This document shows, piece by piece, positions 46,174 to 54,046 of a stretch of DNA of 64,000 bases. Every line of letters starts with the position of its first letter. Within the stretch, counting starts at the first letter, position 1. The stretch spans positions 248,001-312,000 of the forward strand of contig NZ_JONV01000006.1 of assembly GCF_000712035.1 (NCBI RefSeq), read 5' to 3'. The DNA is from Salinicoccus luteus DSM 17002 (GTDB lineage Bacteria; Bacillota; Bacilli; Staphylococcales; Salinicoccaceae). The notes beneath the pieces are model-generated. The model had not been told where the DNA came from and did no database searches. It was given only the letters and a program-made list of their open reading frames with translations. The position numbers and the translations under genes are program-made.

Positions 46174-46395
46174 CTAATGCTGCAGCCAGTTGCGATAGTC
46201 TTCAAAAGCTGTATCATAATGCGAAAGCGGCATGTCCTCGTAAGGGTTCCTCTCAAGATAGTCTGATATTTCAAGGTAGTCGTCGGAGTACTTTGGAAAC
46301 ATCGCATCTCTCGCAATATGCTCGGCCAATCGGCCGATAGGTGAAGCTTCCCCTCTTCGTGTTTTGATATATTGATAGAAGGAATAGTTCTTCAT
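46174..46395 (-). CDS. YozE-family protein (UPF0346)
   Basis: 73 residues. MKNYSFYQYIKTRRG at the N-terminus and ARDAMFPKYSDDYLEISDYL in the centre are typical of the YozE SAM-like family. The fold is a small helical bundle and the function is unknown. Its start codon shares one base with the crr stop, so it is translated by coupling to crr. Confidence 0.88.
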   Translation of the reverse strand: MKNYSFYQYIKTRRGEASPIGRLAEHIARDAMFPKYSDDYLEISDYLERNPYEDMPLSHYDTAFEDYRNWLQH

Positions 46396-46895
46396 TATTT
46401 GATGGAGGCCTTCGCTACAACAGTAGACGCTCTGTCTACATCTGTAACTTCCTTGAGCTCGAATGAGTCGAGAATATCACTGTTTGTAATGATTACAGGG
46501 GAAATTGTGCTGTTCGCTTCCGATTTTACTAGATCCATATCGAATGTAACAAGCTTATCCCCCTTCTCGACCTTATCGCCTTCTGATACGTGCCCTTCAA
46601 AACCCTTCCCTTCCATCGCTACAGTCTCCAGACCAATGTGGATAAGCACTTCCAATCCGTTTTGGGTCTTGATGCCGACTGCATGATTCGTGGGAAAAAC
46701 CTGCATGATGGTGCCTGATACCGGGGCCACGACTTCTCCATCGGTGGGCTCGACACCAAACCCTTCACCCATCATCTTTTCGGCAAAAACAGGGTCGGGA
46801 ATATCTTCCAGTTTGACATACTTCCCATTTATTGGACTTGTGATTTCGATATCTTTGTCTACATCATTCTTTTTTCCAAATAGATTTTTAAACAT
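46395..46895 (-). CDS. crr: Glucose-type PTS EIIA component
   Basis: Soluble phosphocarrier of 166 residues. The phosphorylated His is in VLIHIGLETVAMEGKGF (about residue 91), the second active-site His in FPTNHAVGIKT (about residue 76). GAGAGAATTC-type sequence with AGGAG precedes the ATG. It is the last-but-two gene of the thyA-dfrA-ypmS-msrA-msrB-crr-yozE run. Stand-alone EIIA can serve several EIIBC permeases. Confidence 0.93.
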   Translation of the reverse strand: MFKNLFGKKNDVDKDIEITSPINGKYVKLEDIPDPVFAEKMMGEGFGVEPTDGEVVAPVSGTIMQVFPTNHAVGIKTQNGLEVLIHIGLETVAMEGKGFEGHVSEGDKVEKGDKLVTFDMDLVKSEANSTISPVIITNSDILDSFELKEVTDVDRASTVVAKASIK

Positions 46896-46931
46896 TTGAA
46901 TTCTCTCCTGTCCAGGTAAGTTTTTGAAAGT

Positions 46932-47357
46932 CTACTCGAAGTATTTCAAGTATTCACCATATCCTTTTTCTTCAAGCTCATCTTTTGGAATGAACTCCAA
47001 TGCCGCTGAATTGATGCAATAGCGCAGACCGCCAAGTTCCTTTGGACCATCATCGAATACGTGACCGAGATGGCTGTCGGAAGTTTCGCTTCTGACTTCC
47101 GTCCGGCGCATACCGAAGGAATCATCGAAATGCTCTGTAACATCTTCTGAGATGCTTTTGGCAAAACTTGGCCATCCACAATCGGAAGCGAACTTGTCGC
47201 GTGAAGTGAACAGTGGTGTACCTTTGAGCTTATCCACATACAGGCCATCCTCATAATGGTTCCAGTATTCATTCTGGAATGGCGGTTCTGTGCCGTTCTC
47301 CTTCATCACTTTGTACTCTTCTGCTGTCAGTTCCTTTTCATCTCTTTCAATTGCCAT
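46932..47357 (-). CDS. msrB: Methionine-R-sulfoxide reductase
   Basis: Repairs the R form of methionine sulfoxide. 141 residues. The catalytic Cys is in [14 protein letters not shown] and an upstream Cys is in [10 protein letters not shown]. The zinc CxxC pairs of many MsrB proteins are absent, as usual for the staphylococcal form. [12 protein letters not shown] is the substrate loop. It begins directly at the msrA stop with no gap. Confidence 0.94.
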   Translation of the reverse strand: MAIERDEKELTAEEYKVMKENGTEPPFQNEYWNHYEDGLYVDKLKGTPLFTSRDKFASDCGWPSFAKSISEDVTEHFDDSFGMRRTEVRSETSDSHLGHVFDDGPKELGGLRYCINSAALEFIPKDELEEKGYGEYLKYFE

Positions 47358-47888
47358 CTACTCCACTCCCCAATGCTCTTCTAAAAATGATTTTCTTCCG
47401 GAACCCTTGAAGTATGCATTATAGTGTGCGCTGTTCGTCCTATAGAAATCCTGATGCTCTTCCTCTGCCCGATAGAAGTTCTTATAGGGAAGAACAGGCG
47501 TCTTGATGGGTCCGTTGAAAATGTTCTGTGAATCAAGTGATTCTATTTTTGATTCGGCAACACGTTTCTGTTCGTCATCATGATAGAATATCGCAGGCAT
47601 GTACTGCGGTCCCCGGTCTCCAAACTGGCCACCCGTGTCTGTCGGGTCGAATGTTTTGAAGAATATATCAAGCAGCTGATCATAGGACATCACATCTTCA
47701 TCAAAATCAATCTGAACTGCTTCGACATGCCCTGTCGTCCCACTGGTCACCTCTTGGTATGTCGGGTTTTCCACATGTCCGTTCGAGTATCCTGAAACTA
47801 CAGAGTTTACACCTTCGAACTGGTCAAAGGGTTTTACGAGACACCAAAAACATCCACCTGCTAATGTTGCTATTGCCAAATTGCTCAC
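47358..47888 (-). CDS. msrA: Methionine-S-sulfoxide reductase
   Basis: Repairs the S form of methionine sulfoxide. 176 residues. The catalytic motif GCFWC is at residues 12-16. YSNGHVENPTYQEVTSGTTG and the QYMPAIFYHDDEQ region are typical. The C-terminal resolving Cys found in many MsrA proteins is missing; the last residues are SFLEEHWGVE, so reduction must use another thiol. AGGTGAGC precedes the ATG. It is coupled to msrB. Confidence 0.94.
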   Translation of the reverse strand: MSNLAIATLAGGCFWCLVKPFDQFEGVNSVVSGYSNGHVENPTYQEVTSGTTGHVEAVQIDFDEDVMSYDQLLDIFFKTFDPTDTGGQFGDRGPQYMPAIFYHDDEQKRVAESKIESLDSQNIFNGPIKTPVLPYKNFYRAEEEHQDFYRTNSAHYNAYFKGSGRKSFLEEHWGVE

Positions 47889-47895
47889 CTCTTAA

Positions 47896-48441
47896 TTATC
47901 TTGTTATAGAAAAATACCACTCATCATTCTCATAATCAATTGAATCGACTTTCACATCCCATTCAAGCTGCTCTGTGAACACGCCGGAATCAATCACCAG
48001 TGCCCGTTCCTGCTCCCTGAAACTAATTCCTTCGGGCAGGTCGCTCTGGTCTCTGATCAGGTCATACATCATATCCTGTGAAAGCGGGAGATCCGAAATA
48101 TTGATGTCCACCAGTTCAAACACCACTTCCTCTCCCGTAGAAACAGGTTCAAGTTCGATGGAAGTTTCGATGGATAATCCAAGTACCTGCCTGATGACAT
48201 CCAGTGCAATCTGCTGCTCGTCTATGGTGATGGCAAGACTATCATCATCGATGGCATCATTGAGGATGGACTCCATGGCATCGTTGTTCATCTTTATCTC
48301 TATACCCGATTCTTCAGGAACATAATTATCATTTTCTGGCGAAGGGGCGTCATAATTACCGTTTAAAGCTGTGAGCAGCCATATGATTATTGCTGCATTC
48401 AATACCAACAGTCCGATGAAAAGCCATTTCCAAATATTCAA
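47896..48441 (-). CDS. YpmS-family (DUF2140) membrane-anchored protein
   Basis: 181 residues. One N-terminal transmembrane helix (about residues 5-25) is followed by an extracellular acidic domain. The NDAMESILND and LVDINISDLPLSQDMMYDLI segments and the C-terminal WYFSITR match DUF2140 (YpmS). Function unknown. It sits 7 nt before msrA and after dfrA, the same order as in staphylococci. Confidence 0.82.
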   Translation of the reverse strand: MNIWKWLFIGLLVLNAAIIIWLLTALNGNYDAPSPENDNYVPEESGIEIKMNNDAMESILNDAIDDDSLAITIDEQQIALDVIRQVLGLSIETSIELEPVSTGEEVVFELVDINISDLPLSQDMMYDLIRDQSDLPEGISFREQERALVIDSGVFTEQLEWDVKVDSIDYENDEWYFSITR

Positions 48442-48455
48442 AAGGTCCCTCCCCG

Positions 48456-48935
48456 CTAATCCATTCTACGCCTGAGATGAAGAAATTCGTGGGGATACCT
48501 GTTCTTCCCATCGACGGTTCCTTCTTCCCTCGATACAAGTTCCCATTTCGCCATATCATAATCCGGGAAGAATGTATCTCCGGCAAAGGTTTCATGTATC
48601 CTGGTGACGTGCATTTCGTCGACAAGCTGCATCGTCTGGCGATAGACGCCACTGCCGCCGAATATGAATACTTTTCCGTCCAGTTCTTCAATCTCCGCCA
48701 CATCATGGATGACATCGACACCTTCTGCAGCGAATTCCGGGTTGCCGGTCAGTACAACATTGCGCCGGTTGGGCAGCGGCCGTCCGAGTGATTCGAAGGT
48801 TTTCCGTCCCATCACGATGGTATTCCCCTGTGTCAGTCTTTTTACATGCTTGAGATCATTTGGCAGATGCCACGGCATCTTATTCCTGAATCCGATGACA
48901 TTCTGCTCTGCATGACATACGATTAACGATACCAT
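48456..48935 (-). CDS. dfrA: Dihydrofolate reductase
   Basis: Regenerates tetrahydrofolate used by the neighbouring thymidylate synthase. 159 residues, the same length as S. aureus DHFR. Landmarks are GFRNKMPWHLPNDLKHVKRL, VMGRKTFESLGRPLPNRRN, VIFGGSG-type NADPH site, and a C-terminal RYPHEFLHLRR. At residue 98 it has Tyr (GGSGVYRQ), where chromosomal S. aureus DHFR has Phe. The ATG at 48935 is preceded by AGGAGGAAGGAA. The frame is open upstream into thyA but that part is not coding. Confidence 0.95.
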   Translation of the reverse strand: MVSLIVCHAEQNVIGFRNKMPWHLPNDLKHVKRLTQGNTIVMGRKTFESLGRPLPNRRNVVLTGNPEFAAEGVDVIHDVAEIEELDGKVFIFGGSGVYRQTMQLVDEMHVTRIHETFAGDTFFPDYDMAKWELVSREEGTVDGKNRYPHEFLHLRRRMD

Positions 48936-48945
48936 TTCCTTCCTC

Positions 48946-49899
48946 CTATACAGCGATTGGTGCCTTGATATAAGGATGTGATTCATAGTCCACGACTTCA
49001 AGGTCCTCATAGTCCAGTTCGAACATGGACCGGTCACCATGAATTTTTATTTCCGGGGCTGTGAAGCTTTCCCGCTGAAGCTGTGTTTCCACTGCGTCAA
49101 CATGGTTGCTGTAGATGTGGGCATCCCCGAGTGTATGGATGAACTCATGTGGACGGAGCCCGCATTCCCTCGCAACCAGATGCAGGAGCAGGGCGTAGCT
49201 TGCGATATTGAACGGCACGCCCAGGAATACATCCCCGCTTCTCTGGTAGAGCTGGAGGCTCAGCATGCCGTCATTGACATAGAACTGGAAGAAGGCATGG
49301 CAAGGGGGGAGGGCCATCGTCCCGATTTCTGCCGGATTCCATGCGGTCACGATATGGCGTCTTGAGTCCGGGTTGGTCCGGATGCTCTCCACCACATCCT
49401 TCAGCTGGTCGGTAAAGCTGCCGTCGGGGCCTTCCCATGCGCGCCATTGGCGTCCGTATACATTGCCGAGGTCACCATATTTTTCGGCAAAGGCATCCTC
49501 CTCCAGAACACGTCTCTTAAAGGTTTCCATCTCCTTCTGGTAGACTGTTCTGAAGTCTTCGTCCTTCTGTGCACGATTTCCGAAATCGGTCATATCCGGA
49601 CCTTGGTACTCTTCCGACTCGACCCAGTTTTTGAAGGCCCATTCATTCCAGATGTTGTTGTTGTACTGGAGCAGGAAACGTATGTTCGTATCCCCGCGGA
49701 TGAACCATATCAGTTCGGTTGCCAGCATTTTGAACAGTACCTTCTTTGTAGTGAGCAATGGGAATCCCTCAGCCATGTTGAATCTCATCTGATGGCCGAA
49801 TATGGAATATGTGCCGGTGCCGGTCCGGTCGTCCTTGTATTTGCCCTCTTCCATGATCTTCTCCAGGAGACCATGGTATGTCTGATCGAAACGATTCAT
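48946..49899 (-). CDS. thyA: Thymidylate synthase
   Basis: Methylates dUMP to dTMP with methylene-tetrahydrofolate. 317 residues. The catalytic Cys is in [14 protein letters not shown] (about residue 197). [19 protein letters not shown] and [20 protein letters not shown] with [10 protein letters not shown] are the family signatures. GGAGG lies 5 nt before the second of two adjacent ATG-rich positions (49899); the ATG at 49902 is the alternative. It is the first gene of the thyA-dfrA operon. Confidence 0.96.
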   Translation of the reverse strand: MNRFDQTYHGLLEKIMEEGKYKDDRTGTGTYSIFGHQMRFNMAEGFPLLTTKKVLFKMLATELIWFIRGDTNIRFLLQYNNNIWNEWAFKNWVESEEYQGPDMTDFGNRAQKDEDFRTVYQKEMETFKRRVLEEDAFAEKYGDLGNVYGRQWRAWEGPDGSFTDQLKDVVESIRTNPDSRRHIVTAWNPAEIGTMALPPCHAFFQFYVNDGMLSLQLYQRSGDVFLGVPFNIASYALLLHLVARECGLRPHEFIHTLGDAHIYSNHVDAVETQLQRESFTAPEIKIHGDRSMFELDYEDLEVVDYESHPYIKAPIAV

Positions 49900-49994
49900 C
49901 ATATCCTCCCCTTTTCTTTTTATGCTTGTTTATATTATAATAATACATGAATACGTGAATTCGAATAAATAAAATTCTTTTTGGAGTGTGGCTT

Positions 49995-50066
49995 ATGGAA
50001 ATTATCATGACAATCGGTCTTACGCTGCTCGCTTTATACATGATCTCGATGAGCATCTACGACTAG
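49995..50066 (+). CDS. 23-residue single-pass membrane microprotein
   Basis: MEIIMTIGLTLLALYMISMSI, ending in Tyr-Asp. It is one hydrophobic helix with an acidic residue at each end. TTGGAGTG lies about 8 nt before the ATG, an AT-rich region with TATAAT at 49936-49941 lies upstream, and a strong terminator starts 17 nt after the stop. The separate, compact transcription unit on the strand opposite to its neighbours is the main evidence that it is real. I do not recognise it. It could be a small membrane regulator or a type I toxin-like peptide, or a short regulatory RNA with a chance frame. Confidence 0.5.
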   Translation: MEIIMTIGLTLLALYMISMSIYD

Positions 50067-50082
50067 GACACATAATGTCAAT

Positions 50083-50117
50083 AAAAACAGGAAAGGCTGA
50101 GCCTTTCCTGTTTTTTT
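50083..50117. terminator. Bidirectional intrinsic terminator
   Basis: 15-bp stem AAAAACAGGAAAGGC with a TGA loop, followed by T7 on the plus strand. It serves the microprotein unit and, on the other side, brxA. Confidence 0.9.
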
Positions 50118-50553
50118 ATGAGCAATGGTCGTCAAAAGCCTCTTTGATATCCATCATAATATCATTGACGTCCCTGCCCTCAATATGTTCACGCGGCATG
50201 AAATGAACGAGTTCCTGGCCTTTGAACAAGGCCATGGATGGGCTGGAAGGTGCCTGCCCGATATATTCGCGCATGCGTTCAGTCGCTTCCTTGTCCTGGC
50301 CGGCAAACACGGTCGCCTTCCTGTCAGGGCGCACAGGATTCTGTTCAGCTACTGTTACAGCAGCAGGTCTTGCAAGACCTGCTGCACAACCGCAGACACT
50401 GTTGATGACAACGAAGGCTGATTCATCTGATTCCAGACTGTTCATGAACTGGTCCACTTCCTCCGGTGTCGTCAGGTCATCAAACGCCCTCCCGGTCAGC
50501 TCTTCACGCATTGGCTGGGCTACTTCCTTCATGTATGCTTCATATGGATTCAT
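50116..50553 (-). CDS. brxA: Bacilliredoxin BrxA
   Basis: Thioredoxin-fold protein of 145 residues that removes bacillithiol from S-bacillithiolated proteins after oxidative stress. The active site is the CGC motif in [15 protein letters not shown] (about residues 52-66). The N-terminal PMREELTG and the APSSPSMAL segment distinguish BrxA (YphP) from BrxB. It also matches FAGQDKEAT. The ATG at 50553 has AGGGAG about 7 nt upstream; the longer frame to 50589 overlaps cvfC and lacks a site. It implies that this organism makes bacillithiol. Confidence 0.92.
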   Translation of the reverse strand: MNPYEAYMKEVAQPMREELTGRAFDDLTTPEEVDQFMNSLESDESAFVVINSVCGCAAGLARPAAVTVAEQNPVRPDRKATVFAGQDKEATERMREYIGQAPSSPSMALFKGQELVHFMPREHIEGRDVNDIMMDIKEAFDDHCS

Positions 50554-50554
50554 A

Positions 50555-51663
50555 CTACCGCTCCCTTTCTTGAATTTGTTTCCAGACACTGCCGAGGGCA
50601 GCTTCCCCCTGCTCTATTCTGGCGATGGCCATTTCGATCTGCAGACGGACATCATACTGTGGCTCGTCCGTATGTGCCTTAAGATGTGGCAGGCTCTCTT
50701 CATCCCCCACCTCGTAGATGAACATTGCGGCACGCCATCTGACGATGGGGCTCCTGTCATCCAGAAGAGGATAGACGTCCTCGAGTCCTTCCTTATACCC
50801 GAGATCACTATAGGCATCTCCCGCCGTCCTCCTGACGGGCACCGAACGGTCACCGAGCGCACGCTTCAGATATGGCAGCGTCGCCTTCTCCTCAATCATG
50901 GCAAGCAGACTGACGGCTTCCCTCCTCACCTGCATCTTTTCGTCCTCAAGTGCAAGTGAAAGCACTTCATAATCCGCTTCCGTCGGCGTCTCCATGTGGT
51001 TCAGCAGCCACAGACGATCCTTCCAGTTCTCTTTTGACCGGAAGTCGTCGACGGAAACTCTGAAATACCTTTTCGGCTCAGGTGTCGTCTTCGTCCGGGC
51101 TTCCTGGACAAGCTCTGCAAGCCTCTTTTCATCATAGAGTGCATCCAGTTCCTCCAGCAGTTCCCCGAATATCTCTTCAGGTTCACCATATCGCGTGCCA
51201 TAGTCCTCCCACTTCCTGAGGAGGATGATATTATCCTCCGGCAATGTCGCTTCCTCCACCGCCTTCAGGAAATGGCCGGGCAGCTGCTTCCGGTGCTCCT
51301 CCCCATCATTCAGTTTAATCTGGTAGGGTATATTTTTGAATGTCAGGACCTGTGTGGAGACGGCCCCGAAATCACTCTCTAATTTTGGTTTTTTTTTACA
51401 TCCTGTTCCCGGGATGTGAACGTCTGTTCAATTTCCGGGATCAGGGTCTCCCAGTCGGCTTTCGGGGACTTGTCCACAGAGACGAAGTCGAGGGCGTGGA
51501 AGACGCTCGTTACATCTTCGAGTTCAAGAATCCGGTTGATGAAATCAGGCGCTTCATCCGTCACCTGACGGTATGTGGATGACTTCATCTCCGCTTTCTC
51601 TTCGCTTACAGTGATCTTCATTGTGTTCGGGCTTGGCGTTGGTTCAATTTTAACGATTTCCAT
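50555..51663 (-). pseudogene. cvfC: cvfC (conserved virulence factor C), split by a frameshift in an A9 run
   Basis: The first part (51663 to 51379, 94 residues) begins MEIVKIEPTPSPNTMKITVS, a NifU N-terminal-like domain, and stops right after a run of nine A. The second part continues in another frame from about 51388 to 50555 and carries HEAT repeats (VRREAVSLLAMIEE, VRRTAGDAYSDLGY, VRWRAAMFIYEVGD) up to [14 protein letters not shown]. If the run had ten A, one uninterrupted protein of about 369 residues would result, colinear with S. aureus CvfC (about 374), including the junction SDFGAVSTQVLTFKNIPYQI. All codons outside the run look intact. So this is a very recent break, a sequencing error, or a slippage-controlled gene. 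Immediately downstream is brxA; upstream is a zinc-finger gene. Confidence 0.8.
51389..51397 (-). other. A9 homopolymer (slippery run) in cvfC
   Basis: Nine A on the coding strand. One added A restores the frame of cvfC. Runs of nine A are known to support RNA polymerase slippage and replication slippage. Confidence 0.75.
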
Positions 51664-51673
51664 TGTAATCCTC

Positions 51674-51847
51674 CTATTGCAGCTTATTCCCGTGTGACCG
51701 TATGGCGATGCCTACAGAACACTCGTGGATGCAGAAATTATGTGCAGCCGTCCGGGTGCCTTCGGAACGGTTCAGTTCCTTAAGAAGACAGCCTTGGCAA
51801 TACTTTTCTTCAAGGGCATTGATCTTATCCAATACTTCGAGATTCAC
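51674..51847 (-). CDS. Zinc-finger domain protein (zf-C2HCIx2C type)
   Basis: 57 residues, starting at GTG with GAGGAGG about 6-8 nt upstream. The pattern is EKYCQGCLLKE, then HNFCIHECSVGIAI and a final GNKL, which is the C2HC double-Cys signature of a small Firmicutes family (C-x2-C, H-x2-C-x3-C). It should bind one zinc. Its length is typical. It ends 10 nt before the cvfC start, and an AGGAGG for cvfC lies between, so the two are co-transcribed. The family function is unknown. Confidence 0.8.
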   Translation of the reverse strand: MNLEVLDKINALEEKYCQGCLLKELNRSEGTRTAAHNFCIHECSVGIAIRSHGNKLQ

Positions 51848-51888
51848 TTTTCAACCTCCTCAATCAATTATACCGAAATGTCCTGTAT

Positions 51889-51920
51889 AAAAAAAGGCTG
51901 ATCTCCTGGATCAGCCTTTT
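51889..51920 (-). terminator. Terminator after the RNase HI-like gene
   Basis: AAAAGGCTGATC and its complement with a 5-nt loop, then T7 on the minus strand. It overlaps the last codons of the gene. Confidence 0.85.
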
Positions 51921-52306
51921 CTGTTCCTGTACAAAGTTTCCTTCGCCAGTTCGTCTGCCCGCCGGTTACTGCCCCTCGGCGTCCAGCTGACGATGAACAG
52001 GTCGAATTTATCAAGGTGCTGTGAAATCTGATCGAAGTATTTTTTGAATACTGGATTTTTTACATGATTCCTGTCGAAACTGTCTGCGATCACCTTTGAA
52101 TCCGTATGGACGATCAGCGAATTGAGGGAATGCTCCAGTGCCTTATCCACTGCAAACGCCAATACAGCCCATTCCGCTTCGTGGTTGTCCATCTCCCCAA
52201 GGAAGGTGGTGAACTCGAGGGTGGTCCCTTCATCCTTGAAGACAACCGCGCCGGCGGCCATATCAGGATTCTTCGATGCTGCCGCATCTATATATGCTCT
52301 TGCCAC
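51911..52306 (-). CDS. RNase HI-like protein
   Basis: 131 residues, RNase H fold. Candidate catalytic acids are Asp in RAYIDAAASKNP, Glu in NHEAEWAVLAFA, Asp in IVHTDSKVIADS and a C-terminal Asp in RADELAKETL. It probably cuts RNA in RNA:DNA hybrids. It lies between a 5'-3' exonuclease gene and the zinc-finger gene; the stop of the exonuclease is 11 nt upstream. The pairing with a flap-type exonuclease fits Okazaki primer removal. Confidence 0.88.
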   Translation of the reverse strand: MARAYIDAAASKNPDMAAGAVVFKDEGTTLEFTTFLGEMDNHEAEWAVLAFAVDKALEHSLNSLIVHTDSKVIADSFDRNHVKNPVFKKYFDQISQHLDKFDLFIVSWTPRGSNRRADELAKETLYRNRKG

Positions 52307-52317
52307 TGCCCCACCTC

Positions 52318-53190
52318 CTATAGATCCAGGGTCTGCACATATTTGCTGCTGATCTTGAGGTCATGTGCATCCAGGATGGTCTGGATTTCAGGTTTTGAAA
52401 TGTTCAGGGTGCTGCGTGATTCGACGAGGTCCAGGTCTACCGGTACATCGGTGATGATTCTGGCAAGCCTGTGGGAGATCTTCAGGGAGTCGATATCCGT
52501 CTCGATCTTCGTACGCACAGCAGGTGTCAGCTGGTCGAGGTTCAGGAGGAGGTCCTCCACACTTCCGAATTCACGGATGAGTTTGAAGGCCGTCTTCTCC
52601 CCTATACCCTTGACGCCCTTGTATCCGTCACTGGCATCCCCCATCAGCGCCTTGACGTCGATGAACTGGTCGGGTGTGATGCCGTGCTCCGCTTCAAACC
52701 GGGCCTTCGTGTACTGGTCATACACCGTATAACCCTTCTTGGTGAGCCATAATGCATTGTCTTCATCCAGAAGCTGGAGCAGGTCACGGTCGCCGCTCAC
52801 GATGACGATATCCTTATATGTCTTTGAAAGGGTGCCGATGATGTCATCCGCTTCATAGCCCTTGAGGCCGATCTGGAACATGTTCAGATCATCAAGCACT
52901 TCCTTCACATAGTCGAACTGGGGAATGAGTTCATCGGGCGGTGCCACCCTGTCCTTCTTATAGTCTGCAAACCATTCATTCCTCACGGTATGCGCCCCCA
53001 TGTCCCATGTAATGATGAGCTGCTGCGGCCTCAGGGTCTCGACCAGCTTCAGGACATGGCGGACGACCCCCTGGACACCGTTGGTCGGCCTGTCGTAGGC
53101 ATTGTACATGAACTGCTGGCGGAAGCTTGTTGCATAGAAGTGGCGGAACAGCAATGCCATGCCGTCCACTACCAGTATATTGTTATTCAT
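52318..53190 (-). CDS. 5'-3' exonuclease (Pol I-like flap nuclease, YpcP)
   Basis: 290 residues, resembling the N-terminal exonuclease domain of DNA polymerase I. Metal-binding acids are in ILVVDGMALLFR, GYEADDIIGT, VSGDRDLLQL and MGDASDGYKGVKGIGEKTA (the last includes the helix-hairpin-helix). Many Bacillales have this stand-alone copy, which backs up Pol I in primer removal. The ATG at 53190 has AAGGATCG upstream. The start overlaps the rhodanese stop by 8 nt. The longer open frame to 53307 is not supported. Confidence 0.92.
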   Translation of the reverse strand: MNNNILVVDGMALLFRHFYATSFRQQFMYNAYDRPTNGVQGVVRHVLKLVETLRPQQLIITWDMGAHTVRNEWFADYKKDRVAPPDELIPQFDYVKEVLDDLNMFQIGLKGYEADDIIGTLSKTYKDIVIVSGDRDLLQLLDEDNALWLTKKGYTVYDQYTKARFEAEHGITPDQFIDVKALMGDASDGYKGVKGIGEKTAFKLIREFGSVEDLLLNLDQLTPAVRTKIETDIDSLKISHRLARIITDVPVDLDLVESRSTLNISKPEIQTILDAHDLKISSKYVQTLDL

Positions 53191-54046
53191 TTTGTGAAAC
53201 GATCCTTTCATTGAGGGGGCTCTCCCCTGTTTCAACGCTGTTGGCCCCGTCCGTAATCCACTCCGAGAAACTGCCGCCGTAGAGCCTTGCCGGCAGTCCC
53301 ATTTCATGAAGGACGAGGAACGGCGGCGTCGCGCTCATCCCCGAGCCACAGTAGACGATGATCTCACTGAAGCCGCCGAGGAAGCCCCGCATATCTTCGA
53401 GTGCATCGAAATCCATCCTTCCCGAACGGAAGACATCCCCATAGGGAATGTTCACAGCCCCTGGTATGTGCCCCATCTTCCGGTCGATGGGCTCCTCTTC
53501 ACCGAGGTACCGCGCGCGTGCCCGGACGTCAATCAGCAGCACGTCCCTGTCATCCACAGCCGCCTTGACTTCATCCATGCCTGCAAGCAGGTTTTTGTCG
53601 GCATCATCAAATGTGCCCCTACGCTCCAGGTCTTCAGCAGGAAGTGTTGCAGCACTATCCCTGATCTTCCCTGACAGGGACTTGAGGCGCTCCAGCGAAT
53701 CATTCCACAAAAGGGCATCGAAGCCGTAGAGACTGAATAGGTAGTAGAGCCGTGTGTGGAAGAACTGCTTTTCATCATCGACGAGCAGCAGTGTCCCGCC
53801 CTCCTGTTTCAATGCCTGATGCAGGGCTTCGACCACACTCCTGCAGGGTATCGGATGCCTGCCTCGGTTCAGCCCGGGTGAATCGAACATCCACGGGCTC
53901 TGGGGGATATGGACAGCCCCTTTGAGAGGATGGTCGGCCACTTTCCGCCATGATGCCTCCAGGTCGTCCATCACATTCCTGCAGTCGACCAGTATAAGAT
54001 CATCAGGCAGGTCACCTGCGTGGGTACTTCCGTCTATGATCGTCAT
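53183..54046 (-). CDS. Two-domain rhodanese-type sulfurtransferase
   Basis: 287 residues with two rhodanese domains. The first (about residues 10-130) lacks an active cysteine. The second has the active loop VYCGSGMSATP (Cys about residue 228), which matches 3-mercaptopyruvate/thiosulfate sulfurtransferases, plus the KMGHIPGAVNIPYGD segment. It transfers sulfur to an acceptor in the cytosol; the donor is not determined. It overlaps dynA by 4 nt. Confidence 0.9.
   Translation of the reverse strand: MTIIDGSTHAGDLPDDLILVDCRNVMDDLEASWRKVADHPLKGAVHIPQSPWMFDSPGLNRGRHPIPCRSVVEALHQALKQEGGTLLLVDDEKQFFHTRLYYLFSLYGFDALLWNDSLERLKSLSGKIRDSAATLPAEDLERRGTFDDADKNLLAGMDEVKAAVDDRDVLLIDVRARARYLGEEEPIDRKMGHIPGAVNIPYGDVFRSGRMDFDALEDMRGFLGGFSEIIVYCGSGMSATPPFLVLHEMGLPARLYGGSFSEWITDGANSVETGESPLNERIVSQNE

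Noticed and set aside
48936-49040. N-terminal extension of DHFR
   Set aside because: It overlaps the end of thyA; AGGAGG before the ATG at 48935 and the 159-residue family length settle the start.
53191-53307. N-terminal extension of the 5'-3' exonuclease
   Set aside because: It overlaps the rhodanese coding sequence and lacks a ribosome site; the family starts at MNNNILVVDG.
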